From the NCBI RefSeq assembly GCF_947486615.1, contig NZ_CANKUD010000004.1:248001-312000 (forward strand): 64,000 bases of DNA, given 5' to 3'. Of this stretch, positions 1 to 8,553 are shown piece after piece. Position numbers and translations under genes: made by a program. Under the pieces are notes generated by a model, which was given only the letters and a program-made list of their open reading frames with translations, did no database searches and was not told where the DNA came from. This DNA is from an uncultured Modestobacter sp. (GTDB taxonomy: Bacteria; Actinomycetota; Actinomycetes; Mycobacteriales; Geodermatophilaceae). Position 1 is the stretch's first letter. Each line of letters opens with the position of its first letter.

Positions 1-212
1 GCCTGTCCGACGACCAGCTCGGTGCGGCGGTGCGCGCCGGGATGACCAAGGTCAACATCTCCACGCACCTCAACGCGCTCTTCACCGGCGCCGTGCGGGA
101 CGCGCTCGGCGCGGCACCGCAGCTCGTCGACCCGCGCAAGTACGTGGCGCCCGGGCGGGAGGCCGTCACCGCCGAGATCGAGCGGCTGCTCCGCCTGCTC
201 GCGTCGGCGTGA
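1..212 (+). CDS. Class II aldolase, C-terminal fragment (5' end outside window)
   Basis: The reading frame is open from the first bases and ends at TGA 210-212. The visible 69 residues contain GMTKVNISTHLN and DPRKYVAPGREAV, the C-terminal signature of class II fructose-/tagatose-bisphosphate aldolases (FbaA/KbaY/GatY). There the TKVNI.T segment helps form the phosphate and cation site. The family makes or splits ketose bisphosphates with Zn2+ in the cytosol. The HxxH metal site lies upstream of the window, so FbaA cannot be told from a KbaY/GatY type. The next gene starts inside its stop (GTGA overlap), so the two are probably co-transcribed. Confidence 0.8.
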   Translation, partial: LSDDQLGAAVRAGMTKVNISTHLNALFTGAVRDALGAAPQLVDPRKYVAPGREAVTAEIERLLRLLASA

Positions 213-1000
213 GCGACCCCGCGGCGCTGCTGGACCTGGACCCGGGAGCCTGGCCGGCCACCGCCCCGGCGCCGCAGGTGCTGGCGGAGCTGGCCGCCGG
301 GCTGGCCGCGGACGAGCCGCCGGCGCCCTCCGTCGCCGCACCGGATGCCGTGCCCGCTCTGGTGGCGCTGCTGCCCGCGGCCCTGGACCGGCACCGGCGC
401 CTGGACGTGCCGGCCGACGTCACCCGGGACACGCTGGCCGACGTCGGGCGCAAGCTCCGGGCCTACGGCGCGACGACCGACGTCGGCTGGCTGCTCGGTC
501 TGCTGCGGGCCGACGTGCTCGCACTGGGGCGCCTGCAGTTCCAGCGGCTGGCCGGCGCTGCGGGGCGCGCGGTGCACGTCCCGGAGCAGGGGCCGCTCGA
601 CCCGGTGCGGGTCGACACCGCCCTGCGCCGGGCCGCCACGGAGCTGGGCCCGGGGCCGGTCACCTGCACCTCCTGGCTGCTGGACCCGGCGCTCCCGGAC
701 GGGCTCCCCGCCGACAGCAACATCGTGCGCTTCGCCGCCCGGTTCGCCGTGCTCCCCGGCGAGGAGGCCGCCGGCGGCGAGGGCGGCCCGACCGCCGGGG
801 ACCACGCCGTGGCCCGGTTCGTCTTCCGGCAGCCGCTGGACCGGGTGCTCGACCCCTCCGCCGTGCTGCCCACGACCCGGCTGGAGCACCTCGTGGCGGC
901 CCACCTCCGGGCGGGCCGCCACTGGACCGAACCGTGTGGCGTGCTGCGGCAGCACCCTCCGGACGGCCCGGCCCGGTGCGACCGTCACGTCGACGGCTGA
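209..1000 (+). CDS. GNAT-like acyltransferase domain protein (DUF5596 type)
   Basis: This is a 263-residue protein starting at a GTG that overlaps the aldolase stop. It carries the hallmarks of the NAT_N/GNAT_C (DUF5596) acyltransferase-like family: LGRLQFQRL near residue 107, an IHIP-like segment VHVPEQGPL, then CTSWLLDPALPDGLPADSN, and a late RLEHLVAAHLRAGRHW. Substrates of this family are not established. Coupling to a sugar-phosphate aldolase gene is the only context. The last 20 residues (CGVLRQHPPDGPARC) look less family-like, and the following ABC-F gene is degraded, so the 3' end may also be rearranged. Confidence 0.65.
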   Translation: MSDPAALLDLDPGAWPATAPAPQVLAELAAGLAADEPPAPSVAAPDAVPALVALLPAALDRHRRLDVPADVTRDTLADVGRKLRAYGATTDVGWLLGLLRADVLALGRLQFQRLAGAAGRAVHVPEQGPLDPVRVDTALRRAATELGPGPVTCTSWLLDPALPDGLPADSNIVRFAARFAVLPGEEAAGGEGGPTAGDHAVARFVFRQPLDRVLDPSAVLPTTRLEHLVAAHLRAGRHWTEPCGVLRQHPPDGPARCDRHVDG

Positions 1001-1008
1001 GCCGGTGA

Positions 1009-2548
1009 ACCGGTCGCGCGGGAGCCGGCCGCACCGGCCTCGTCGCGCCCAACGGCGCGGGCAAGAGCACGCTGCTCCGGCTGATCGCCGGTGAGCTCCG
1101 CCCGACCGCCGGCAGCATCGCCGTCGAGGGGCTGCTCGGCCACCTCCCGCAGACGCTGCCGCTCTCCGGTGAGCTCACCGTCGCCGAGGCGCTCGGGGTC
1201 GCCCCGGTGCTGCACGCCCTGACGGCCATCGAGTCCGGTGACGCCGCCGACGAGCACTTCGCCACCGTCGGCACCGACTGGGACGTCGAGGAGCGCACCC
1301 GCGCCCAGCTCGACCGGCTCGGCCTCGGCGCCGTGACGCTGGACCGGCGGCTCGGCACGCTCAGCGGCGGGCAGGTGGTCACCCTCGGCCTGGCCGCGCA
1401 GCTGCTGACGCCCCGACGTCCTGCTGCTCGACGAACCGACCAACAACCTGGACGGCGACGCGCGCCGCACCCTGCACGTCGCGCTCGACGGCTTCAGCGG
1501 CTGCCTGCTGGTGGTCAGCCACGACCGCGCCCTGCTCGACCGGATGGACCGCATCGCCGAGCTGGAGCGCGGGGAGCTGCACACCTACGGCGGCGGGTTC
1601 ACCGACTACACGGCCGCCGTCCGGGCCGAGCAGGAGGCGGTGGAGCGCGACGTCCACACCGCCGAGCAGCAGGTGAAGCGGGAGAAGCGGGAGCGGCAGC
1701 TGGCCCGGGAGCGGGCGCAGAAGAAGTCGGGCAACGCCGCCCGCACCGTCGCCGACGCCGGCCTGCCGAGGATCGTCATCGGGAAGATGAAGCGCACCGC
1801 CCAGGAGTCGGCGGGCAAGGCCGACGACGTGCACGCCGCCCGGCTGGACGGCGCCCGCGCCCGGCTGGCGGAGGCCGTGCACGCCCTGCGCGACGACCGG
1901 GCGATCGCCGTCGAGCTGCCCGGCACCGCGGTGCCGGCCGGGCGCACCCTCTTCGCCGGCCAGGGGCTGCAGGTCCGGGAGCTGTTCGCCGGGGGCGGCC
2001 TCGACCTCGTCGTCCGCGGCCCGGAGCGGATCGCGTTGACCGGCCCGAACGGCGTCGGCAAGTCCGCACTGCTGCAGCTGATCACCGGTCTGCAGCCCGA
2101 CGCGGGGGAGGTGCGGCGGGCCGAGGGCCGGATCGCGTACCTCTCCCAGCGGCTGGACCTGCTCGACCCCGACCGCACCGTGGCCGAGGCCCTCGCCGAC
2201 GCCGCACCCGGCCTGCCGACCGCGGAGCGGCTGACCCTGCTGGCCCGGTACCTGTTCCGCGGCGCCCGGGCGCACCTGCCGGTGCGGGCGCTGTCCGGGG
2301 GCGAGCGGCTGCGGGCGACCCTGGCCTGCGTGCTGCACGCCGAGCCGGCGCCGCAGCTGCTGCTGCTGGACGAGCCGACCAACAACCTCGACCTGGTCAG
2401 CGTCGGCCAGCTGGTCGGGGCGCTCGCCGCCTACCGGGGCGCCTTCGTGGTGGTCAGCCACGACGACCGTTTCCTGGCCGAGCTCGGCATCACCCGCCGG
2501 CTCCACCTGTCAGCCGGCCACCTGCAGGAGGTCGCCGCGCCCCGATGA
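1009..2548 (+). pseudogene. ABC-F family ATPase, N-truncated and frameshifted
   Basis: The first half (frame of 1021) reads GLVAPNGAGKST (Walker A), then RLGTLSGGQVV (signature), up to AAQLLT near 1408. The frame then shifts, and the expected Walker B continues in another frame as DVLLLDEPTNNLDGD. From there the second half runs intact to 2548: a linker rich in charged residues, second Walker A GPNGVGKSALL, signature LSGGERLRA and LLLLDEPTNNLD. One base appears to be missing at about 1405-1415. The first frame also has an in-frame TGA at 1006-1008 and no plausible start before Walker A, so roughly 25 N-terminal residues are absent. ABC-F proteins act on ribosomes (often antibiotic protection). 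This copy looks inactive unless the breaks are assembly errors. A GTG at 1511 could express the second half alone. Confidence 0.7.
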
Positions 2549-2634
2549 CCGGCCGCCGTTGGTCACCCAGGGACGCCTCGTGGCTGACGAGGCAGCATCC
2601 CGTGACCAACGGAGGGCCCAGCGGGTGCGCGGGG

Positions 2635-2865
2635 TCAGCCGGCGATGCGGGTGCACTCCGGGCAGCGGTCGGTGCCGGGGAAGGCGAGCCAGTCCTGGTC
2701 GGCGACGGCGGAGACCAGCACGCCGCAGACGGACTGGTCCAGGCCGTCGACGACCGGCCGGGCGACGGCGTGGGTGAGCTGGCTGCTGCTGCGCGGGTCG
2801 TGCGCCACCGAGGCGACATGGGTCCCGAAGCGGGAGGTGCCGGTCAGGGAGAGGCTCGCGGTCAT
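2635..2865 (-). CDS. Small hypothetical protein with CPEC motif
   Basis: This is a 76-residue frame on the minus strand starting MTASLSLTGTSRF and ending CPECTRIAG. The C-terminal CPEC could be half of a zinc knuckle. The rest has no recognised motif. I chose the ATG at 2865 because a weak AGGG lies upstream; an ATG at 2886 would add seven residues. It is convergent with the broken ABC-F gene. Codon choice is GC-rich at third positions, which favours real coding, but no family was recognised. Confidence 0.45.
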   Translation of the reverse strand: MTASLSLTGTSRFGTHVASVAHDPRSSSQLTHAVARPVVDGLDQSVCGVLVSAVADQDWLAFPGTDRCPECTRIAG

Positions 2866-3187
2866 GGGCAGCACCCTGCCGCACACACATGACGATCCGA
2901 CGACGACCGGACGTTGATCGTGCGATGGCTCGTCACATCGGGCGGCCGGGCACCGGAGGAGGCAGCCGCCCGGTCGGCGTCCCCGGAGGCCGGTCGCCGG
3001 CCGCCCCTGCCCGGCGGTCCGGTGCGTTACGTTCCCGGCGCGGGAGCCTTCCGCTCCGTCGTGCCGGCGACCGGGCGGCTGCCGGCCACCCCGGGGCGGT
3101 CACGCCGCCGACGGCGAGGGAGCGCCTCGCCCGGCCGACGGGACCGCCGCCGGGCCCCTGAGGTCCTGACGGACGGAGAGCACCCCG
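2866..3187. other. Intergenic region, no gene seen
   Basis: About 320 bases separate the small minus-strand gene from the GPP34 gene. Open frames here are GC-driven, proline/arginine-rich and have no homology cues. A usable ribosome-binding site (CGGAGAG) lies just before the GPP34 start at 3188. I see no hairpin terminator or clear promoter. Confidence 0.5.
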
Positions 3188-3850
3188 ATGACGAGGTCCG
3201 GATCGACGATCGACCGCCTGGGCGTGCCCGGCGCGCTGATGCCCCTGCTGCACACCTCCGCCGGGCAGCCCTACCAGCGCTTCCAGCCGCCGAAGGTGGC
3301 GGCCGCCGCCGAGCTGCTGGAGCTCACCGTCCGCGGCGACGTCCAGGTCGTGGACGGGGCCGTGGTGGCCGCCCGGGCCACCACCGACGGGCCGGCCTGG
3401 CGCGACGAGGTCAGCGCCGACCTGGCCCGCCGCTGCTCGGGAGGCGGCGCGGTGCGCCTGGCGACGTGGCTGCGTCTGCGGCGCGGTGCACTGGCCGTGC
3501 AGCAGGCCGCCGCCGTCACCGCCGGCGCGCTGCGGCCGGGGCGGGGCCGCCTCCTCGGCCTGATCCCGTACCGCACCCGGGTGCCCGACGCGGCCGTGCG
3601 GGCCGCGGTGATCGCCGAGCTGACCGAGCGATCCGGCAGCCCGTCCGCGCGGGTCGCGGCACTGGCCGGGCTGGTACACGGCGCGAAGATCGAGGCGGTC
3701 CTCGACCTGGACGCCCACCGGCGTGCGGCGCTCGCCGACGCAGCGGCCGACGCCCCGGCCGGAGGCCCCGGCGACCAGGTGGCGGCGTCCGTGCAGGCGG
3801 CGAACGCCGCCCTCGCGACCGTCCTGTACCTGCAGCTCGCCGGGGACTGA
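3188..3850 (+). CDS. GPP34 (Golgi phosphoprotein 3-like) family protein
   Basis: This 220-residue, alanine-rich, mostly helical protein matches the GPP34 family common in actinobacteria. It has a start segment LLELTVRGDVQVVDGAVV, the conserved RGRLLGLIPYRTRVPD around residue 118, and a C-terminal block LAGLVHGAKIEAVLDLDAHR. Eukaryotic members bind phosphatidylinositol-4-phosphate. The bacterial role is unknown, possibly at the membrane surface. ATG 3188 has a GGAGAG ribosome-binding site. It ends about 90 bases before the RiPP cluster, is on the same strand, and is probably a neighbour rather than a member. Confidence 0.8.
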   Translation: MTRSGSTIDRLGVPGALMPLLHTSAGQPYQRFQPPKVAAAAELLELTVRGDVQVVDGAVVAARATTDGPAWRDEVSADLARRCSGGGAVRLATWLRLRRGALAVQQAAAVTAGALRPGRGRLLGLIPYRTRVPDAAVRAAVIAELTERSGSPSARVAALAGLVHGAKIEAVLDLDAHRRAALADAAADAPAGGPGDQVAASVQAANAALATVLYLQLAGD

Positions 3851-3922
3851 GCGTGGACGACGTCGACGGCTCGCGCCCCGGGACGGCAGGTTGTTGCCAT
3901 CTCGTTGACCTGCACGCCCGGG

Positions 3923-3940
3923 GCCGGGAACGCTCCCGGC
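3923..3940. repeat. 7-bp inverted repeat just before the first cluster gene
   Basis: GCCGGGA and TCCCGGC arms (3923-3929 and 3934-3940) enclose a 4-base loop and end directly at the ATG at 3941. The structure could hide or regulate the start of the HTTM-hydrolase gene, or be an operator. GC-rich DNA makes such arms fairly common, so function is only suggested by position. Confidence 0.4.
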
Positions 3941-5695
3941 ATGCTCTCGGGCCGGGTTGCTCCCCGTGACCGGTCGGCCGCCGTGGCCGCCGCCGAGCGG
4001 CTCGCCGCCGTCAGCACGCTCATCGCCGGGTTGGAGCACGTGGCCGCCGAGCGCGACCACGGTCCGGGCGGCCTGCTGGACTGGTCCGTGGTGCGGGAGT
4101 CGACCGGTCTGCGCTCCCCGCTCGCTCGCCGGATCGCCGACGCCGCGGCCGGCCCGCAGGTGGCCCGCTGCCTGGCGCTCACGCAGGTCGCGGCGTCCCT
4201 GGCGTTGCTGGCACCGACCGGGCCGCGTGCCCGGCTGGTGGCCGACGCGACCGTCACCAGCACCATGGCGTTGCTGCGTGCCCGGCTGAAGCCAGGGGCG
4301 GACGGCGCCGACCAGACCGCGTTCTGCGTCCACGCGCTCAACACCGTCGCCCGGGCGGGGGAGGGCGATCCCGCCGTCGTGGACGCCGTGCTGTGGGCGA
4401 GCGCCCTGCAGTCCGTCGGGTCCTACGCGGTGTCGGGGTGGCTCAAGGTCGGCAGCCCCAGCTGGCGCTCGGGACGGGCCCTGCCGGAGCTGCTGCGCAC
4501 CCGCAGCTACGGCGAGCCCCGCGCCTACGACCTGGTGCGCAGGCACCCGACCGCCGCCCGGGTGCTGACCCACGGCGTCGTCGCCCTCGAGTCGGCGATG
4601 CCCCTGGTGTTCGCCCGGCGCGGTCGCTGGGCGCCGGCCCTGCTGGGCGGTGCGGCGGCACTGCACGCCGGCAACGCCGTGGCGATCGGGCTCAACCGCT
4701 TCCCCTGGGCCTTCGGGGCCACCTATCCGGCGGTCCTCTACGCGGCGACCCCGCACGCCGGCCGGTCCGACGCTCTGCCCCGGGTCGTGGCCGCGGCCAC
4801 GGTGGCGGCCGGTGGGATCCTGCAGTTCGCGCACCTGCGACGGCGGGCCGCGGTACGCCGCGGCATGGCCGGTGGCCGGGTGGTCCGGCTCGCGTCGGGA
4901 CGGCGCGTCGTCCACCGGCTCGACGGCCCGGCGCACGGGCCGGTCGTCGTGCTGGAGGGCGGTCCGATGCTCACCGACGCCCAGTGGACGACCGTCCGCA
5001 ACGCGCTCGGCCCGGGCATCGCCACGCTGTCCCACCAGCGCTGCGGGCACGGCGGCAGCGACGAGGTGCCCGCGACGGGGCCGGCGGTGGCGGCCGACCT
5101 GGTCGAGCTGCTCGACGCCGTCGTGCCCGGTCGCGACGTGCTGCTGGTGGGGCACCACCTCTCCGCCGGTCCGGTGCTCGACGCGGCCGCGGAACTCGGC
5201 GGCCGGGTCCAGGCGATCGTGCTGCTCGACCCCGTCTGGCCGGGCTCCTCGGCCCAGGCCCACCAGTCGATCGCCGCGGTCGTGCGGTGGCTGCGGCTGG
5301 GGCTGGGGCGGCTGCTGGAACGCCCGGACTGGGCCCAGGACCTGCCCCGTGCCGCCCGGGCGGCAGCGCTCGCCGAGTACCGCGACCCGCGGCTGTGGAC
5401 CGCCGCCGACCGGGAACGCAGTGCCCTCCGGGGCAGCTCCCCACCGACCCGGGTCGAGCAGCCGCTGCTGCTGGTCGCCTCCGGGCAGGACCCGTTCACC
5501 CATCCCGTGCTGCGGGGGACGGCCCGGGCGCTGCGGCGGGCGGCCCCGGGCCTGCGGGTCGCCGTCGTCCCCGAGGTCGAGGGCGCCGACCGGCTGGTCA
5601 CCGCGCCCGGTGCCGGCGCACGGGTGGCCGCGCTGATCGAGTCACTGGTCACCGGCTCGGCTGCCCGGCAGGAGGACCGACGTGCGGCCGGCTGA
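3941..5695 (+). CDS. HTTM membrane domain fused to alpha/beta-hydrolase-like domain (linaridin H-type, RiPP maturation candidate)
   Basis: This is a 584-residue fusion if started at ATG 3941; an in-frame TTG at 3905 would add 12 residues. The N-terminal half has several hydrophobic helices with HTTM-like (vitamin K-carboxylase-like) features: SYAVSGWLKVGSPSWRSG, then THGVVALESAMPLVFA. From about residue 325 an alpha/beta-hydrolase-like domain follows (VVVLEGGPML, LSHQRCGHGGSD, LLVGHHLSAGPV). The nucleophile elbow that is normally GHSxGG reads GHHLSAG, so His406 replaces Ser, and no clear catalytic His follows the DPFTHP Asp region. A non-hydrolytic role is therefore likely. As I recall, linaridin clusters encode a similar H protein that works with an L partner in residue dehydration and epimerisation. 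It overlaps the next gene by 14 bases, which supports a complex. Confidence 0.6.
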   Translation: MLSGRVAPRDRSAAVAAAERLAAVSTLIAGLEHVAAERDHGPGGLLDWSVVRESTGLRSPLARRIADAAAGPQVARCLALTQVAASLALLAPTGPRARLVADATVTSTMALLRARLKPGADGADQTAFCVHALNTVARAGEGDPAVVDAVLWASALQSVGSYAVSGWLKVGSPSWRSGRALPELLRTRSYGEPRAYDLVRRHPTAARVLTHGVVALESAMPLVFARRGRWAPALLGGAAALHAGNAVAIGLNRFPWAFGATYPAVLYAATPHAGRSDALPRVVAAATVAAGGILQFAHLRRRAAVRRGMAGGRVVRLASGRRVVHRLDGPAHGPVVVLEGGPMLTDAQWTTVRNALGPGIATLSHQRCGHGGSDEVPATGPAVAADLVELLDAVVPGRDVLLVGHHLSAGPVLDAAAELGGRVQAIVLLDPVWPGSSAQAHQSIAAVVRWLRLGLGRLLERPDWAQDLPRAARAAALAEYRDPRLWTAADRERSALRGSSPPTRVEQPLLLVASGQDPFTHPVLRGTARALRRAAPGLRVAVVPEVEGADRLVTAPGAGARVAALIESLVTGSAARQEDRRAAG

Positions 5696-6224
5696 CCGCG
5701 CGCGGCGGGTGGCCGTCGTCGGCGGGTTGTCGGCGTGGCTGACCGCCACGCTCGCCACGCAGCACCCGTCGCGGGTCTTCCACGGGCCACGCCGCCGTGA
5801 CCCGCTCGGACTGTGGTTGCCGACCTGGCGGTTCTTCGCACCTCAGCCCGGGCAGCACGACTACCTGCTGGCCTGGTGCGCCGTCGATGGCGAGGAGCAG
5901 GGGCCGTGGCAGCACACCGCCCCGGTGCTCGACCGGCGGCCGCTGCAGGCCGTCTGGTTCCCGGCCCGGCGCCGGGAGAAGGCGCTGCTGGAGGCCTGTG
6001 CCCGCCTGCTGTCCGGCCGGGGGATGCGCGGCTCGGACGTCCGGACCTCGCCGTCCTACCGCCTGCTGCGGGGGTGCGCGGCGCGGGCGGCGCGACAGCG
6101 CCCGGAGGTGGAGGCGTTCCGCTTCGGCGTGCAGCGCAGCGCGGGCCGTGACCCGGCGGAGGAGCCGGTCTGGGTGTTCGTCTCGCCGGTCTGCGACCTC
6201 CGGCAACCGGGTCGATCAGCTTGA
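5682..6224 (+). CDS. DUF5819-like membrane-anchored partner of the HTTM protein
   Basis: This is a 180-residue protein starting at GTG 5682 with a strong GGAGGA site, inside the end of the HTTM-hydrolase gene. It has one N-terminal hydrophobic stretch (VAVVGGLSAWLTATLA). The conserved block LPTWRFFAPQPGQHDYLLAW follows, typical of DUF5819-like proteins encoded beside HTTM proteins (FAPxP...D..L). No catalytic motif is evident. I infer that it forms a heterodimer with the HTTM protein, as H and L proteins are thought to do in linaridin maturation. Its stop codon lies within the -35 box of the next promoter. Confidence 0.55.
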   Translation: MRPADRARRVAVVGGLSAWLTATLATQHPSRVFHGPRRRDPLGLWLPTWRFFAPQPGQHDYLLAWCAVDGEEQGPWQHTAPVLDRRPLQAVWFPARRREKALLEACARLLSGRGMRGSDVRTSPSYRLLRGCAARAARQRPEVEAFRFGVQRSAGRDPAEEPVWVFVSPVCDLRQPGRSA

Positions 6225-6249
6225 CCTGACGTTGGGTTTTCCCAATACT
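6221..6249 (+). promoter_or_regulatory. Promoter P1 with inverted repeat in the spacer
   Basis: TTGACC (6221-6226), a 17-base spacer and AATACT (6244-6249) form a good sigma-70-type promoter upstream of the ABC ATPase gene. The spacer holds the inverted repeat TTGGG-TTTT-CCCAA at 6232-6245. The promoter at 10521 has a repeat of the same layout at the same offset (11 bases from the start of the -35 box). This suggests a cluster-specific operator where a repressor would block polymerase. The surrounding 60 bases are clearly AT-richer than the flanking genes. Confidence 0.6.
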
Positions 6250-6278
6250 CAACTCTGTTCACACAACGGAGGTGAGTC

Positions 6279-7181
6279 ATGCTCGAGGTGCGTGGAGTGC
6301 GCAAGGCGTTCGGGGACGTCACCGCGCTGGACGACCTGTCGTTCGAGGTGCGACCCGGGGAGATCTACGGCTTCGTGGGCGCCAACGGTGCCGGGAAGAC
6401 CACGGCGATGCGGGTGGTGCTCGGCGTCACCGAGCCGGATGCCGGCAGCGTCACCTGGCGGGGGCGCTCGATCGGCCGCCGCGCCCGGCGGCGGATCGGC
6501 TACATGCCTGAAGAGCGCGGCCTGTACCCGGCGATGAGGGTCCGGGCGCAGCTGGCCTACCTCGCCGAGCTGCACGGCCGCGATCGGGCCGCGGCCCGGC
6601 GCGCGGCGGACTCCTGGCTGGCGAGGCTGGGGGTGACGGGCAAGGACGACGCCCGGGTGCAGACCCTGAGCCTGGGCAACCAGCAGCGGGTCCAGCTGGC
6701 CGCCGCCCTGGTGCACGACCCGGAGCTCCTGGTGCTCGACGAGCCGTTCTCCGGGCTCGACCCGGTCGCCGTCGACGTGATGAGCGAGGTGCTCACCGAA
6801 CAGGCCGCGGCGGGCGTCCCGGTCATCTTCTCCAGCCACCAGCTGGAGCTGGTCGAGCGGACCTGCGACCGGGTCGGGATCATCGCCGGTGGCCGCATGC
6901 GCGCCAGCGGGACGATCGCCGAGTTGCAGTCGACCGGTCTCCGGCAGTTCTGGCTCGACGCCCCCGGGTTCGTCCCCGACCAGCACGGCGTGACCCCGAT
7001 CCGGACGGTCGGCACCGCGCGCCTGCTCGCCGTCGACGACACCGTCGACGAGCGGGCGCTGCTCTCTGCCGCGCTGGCCGTCGGCCCGGTACGTGAGTTC
7101 CGGCCGCACCGGCCCTCGCTGACCGACCTCTACCGGGAGACGGTCGCCGCCGACCTCCAGGAGTCGGCGGCCGGGCGATGA
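6279..7181 (+). CDS. ABC transporter ATPase (NatA/DrrA type)
   Basis: This is a 300-residue single ATPase domain. Walker A is GANGAGKTTAMRV near residue 39, the signature LSLGNQQRVQ near 130, and Walker B LLVLDEPFSGLDP followed by the SSHQLELVERTCD switch. The C-terminal third is the variable extension of drug/peptide-efflux ATPases. A GGAGGTGA ribosome-binding site precedes ATG 6279. It overlaps the ABC-2 permease by 4 bases. In a lantibiotic-like cluster such a pair usually gives self-immunity or export. A separate one-piece exporter lies at 8768, so immunity is my first guess. Confidence 0.85.
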   Translation: MLEVRGVRKAFGDVTALDDLSFEVRPGEIYGFVGANGAGKTTAMRVVLGVTEPDAGSVTWRGRSIGRRARRRIGYMPEERGLYPAMRVRAQLAYLAELHGRDRAAARRAADSWLARLGVTGKDDARVQTLSLGNQQRVQLAAALVHDPELLVLDEPFSGLDPVAVDVMSEVLTEQAAAGVPVIFSSHQLELVERTCDRVGIIAGGRMRASGTIAELQSTGLRQFWLDAPGFVPDQHGVTPIRTVGTARLLAVDDTVDERALLSAALAVGPVREFRPHRPSLTDLYRETVAADLQESAAGR

Positions 7182-8434
7182 GCGTCGACCTCCGGTCCCC
7201 GGCACCGGTGCCGACGGCCCCGGCGGAGGACCTCGACCGCGACCACGTCCTGCGCGAGATCTGGCTGGTGGTCCGGCGGGAGCTGGTCAGCACGATGGCC
7301 ACCCGCGGGTTCGTCCTGGGGACCGTCGTCATGGTCGCCGCACTCGCGGCCTTCGTGTTCGTCCAGGCGCCCACCGGCTCGTCCGGCCCGACGGTCGTGA
7401 TCGCCGGCGAGTCGGGCTCGTCGGCCGCCGCAGAGGAGGACGTGCAGCAGGCGTTCTCCGCCGCCGGGCTCCCGGCCCAGGTCCGGGTCGAGGACGACGC
7501 CGCAGCCGCCGCCACCGCCGTGCGCAGCGGGGAGGCCGACGCCGCCGTCGTGGCGACCGTGGACGGCGATCTCCAGGTCGTCGTACTGCACACCCTGGAC
7601 GACGCGGTCGAGGAGCCGCTGCGGGACGTCGTCCGGCAGCGGGCCCTCGAGACGGTGCTCACCCAGAACGGGCTGGACCCCGGGGCGGTGGACGAGGAGG
7701 TGAGCGTGCAGGCGCTGGAGGTGGTCCAGCTGGAGCCGCTCGGTGCGATGGCCAGCCTGCGCCTGTCGATGGGGCTGATCGCCTGCATCCTCATCTACGT
7801 CTCGCTGATCCTCTACGGGGTGGGTCTGGCGCAGAGCGTCGTGGAGGAGAAGAGCAGCCGGGTCGTGGAGATCCTGCTGTCCACGATCCGCCCGTGGCAG
7901 CTGCTGATCGGCAAGGTCGTCGGAGCCGGGATCTGCGGCCTGGTGCAGCTCGGTCTGCTGGCCGGCTGCGGGCTCGTCGGGGCGGCCGTGTCGGGCTCGT
8001 TGCGGCTGCCGACGTCGGTGCTGACCACCGTGGGCTGGGCCTTCGTCTGGTACCTGCTCGGCTTCCTGCTCTTCGCCACCCTCATCGCCGCGGCCGCGTC
8101 CACGGTGTCGCGGCAGGAGGAGGTCGCGGCGGTGTTCCAGCCGATGGTCCTGTTCATGGGGGCGCCGTTCCTGACCGGCATCCTGCTGGCCGGCAACGAC
8201 CCGGAGGGGACCTTGTTCGAGGTGCTGTCCATGGTGCCGGTGTTCAGCCCGATCATGATGCCGATCCGTGCCGGTCTGGGCACCGTCCCGCTCTGGCAGA
8301 GCCTGCTGGCCCTGGTGCTCACCGGACTGACCATCGCCGTCGTCGCACTGGGGGCGGGCCGGGTCTATGCCAATTCCGTGCTGCGCAGCGGTGGCCGGAT
8401 CGCCTTCGTGGAAGCCCTCGGCATACGTCGATGA
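7178..8434 (+). CDS. ABC-2 permease (NatB type)
   Basis: This 418-residue membrane protein has one N-terminal helix (TRGFVLGTVVMVAALAAFVFV). A large extracytoplasmic domain follows (about residues 65-190), then five or so helices with the conserved VVEEKSSRVVEILLSTIRPWQLLIGKV. This is the layout of NatB/YhaP-like ABC-2 permeases with an external domain. It starts within the ATPase stop (ATGA) and forms a two-gene transporter with it. It probably expels or displaces the mature peptide from the producer membrane; the substrate is inferred from context only. Confidence 0.85.
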   Translation: MSVDLRSPAPVPTAPAEDLDRDHVLREIWLVVRRELVSTMATRGFVLGTVVMVAALAAFVFVQAPTGSSGPTVVIAGESGSSAAAEEDVQQAFSAAGLPAQVRVEDDAAAAATAVRSGEADAAVVATVDGDLQVVVLHTLDDAVEEPLRDVVRQRALETVLTQNGLDPGAVDEEVSVQALEVVQLEPLGAMASLRLSMGLIACILIYVSLILYGVGLAQSVVEEKSSRVVEILLSTIRPWQLLIGKVVGAGICGLVQLGLLAGCGLVGAAVSGSLRLPTSVLTTVGWAFVWYLLGFLLFATLIAAAASTVSRQEEVAAVFQPMVLFMGAPFLTGILLAGNDPEGTLFEVLSMVPVFSPIMMPIRAGLGTVPLWQSLLALVLTGLTIAVVALGAGRVYANSVLRSGGRIAFVEALGIRR

Positions 8435-8463
8435 CAGCAAGTTGCCAACTGTCCCTCGAATTC

Positions 8464-8504
8464 TTGTGACCACCTCCGGGTCGAGTTAGACAAGGGGTGC
8501 ACAA
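8464..8504 (+). promoter_or_regulatory. Possible promoter/operator upstream of the precursor gene
   Basis: The 119-base gap before the precursor gene is AT-richer than its surroundings. TTGTGA (8464-8469), a 17-base spacer and TAGACA (8487-8492) form a weak promoter candidate. TTGTG (8464-8468) and CACAA (8500-8504) are the same two half-sites found in promoter P2 but 31 bases apart here instead of 4. This could be a looped or different operator arrangement, or chance. Confidence 0.3.
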
Positions 8505-8553
8505 ACCGTTCCGGAAATCCCGGAGCGGGTCTGCACTCATCAGGAGGAATGGC

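Noticed and set aside
3188-3850. GPP34 gene as part of the RiPP cluster
   Set aside because: GPP34 genes are widespread in actinobacteria without RiPP genes, and there is a gap with a possible control element before the first cluster gene.
3905-3940. TTG start at 3905 for the HTTM-hydrolase gene, or a promoter from TTGACC at 3905
   Set aside because: TTG starts are rare, the added residues have no domain features, and no -10 box follows TTGACC at a proper distance. ATG 3941 was preferred, although it lacks a strong ribosome-binding site.
8464-8492. A third copy of the P1/P2 operator at the precursor gene
   Set aside because: TTGTG and CACAA half-sites are present but 31 bases apart, not 4, and the -10 box is poor. 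Kept only as a low-confidence regulatory feature.
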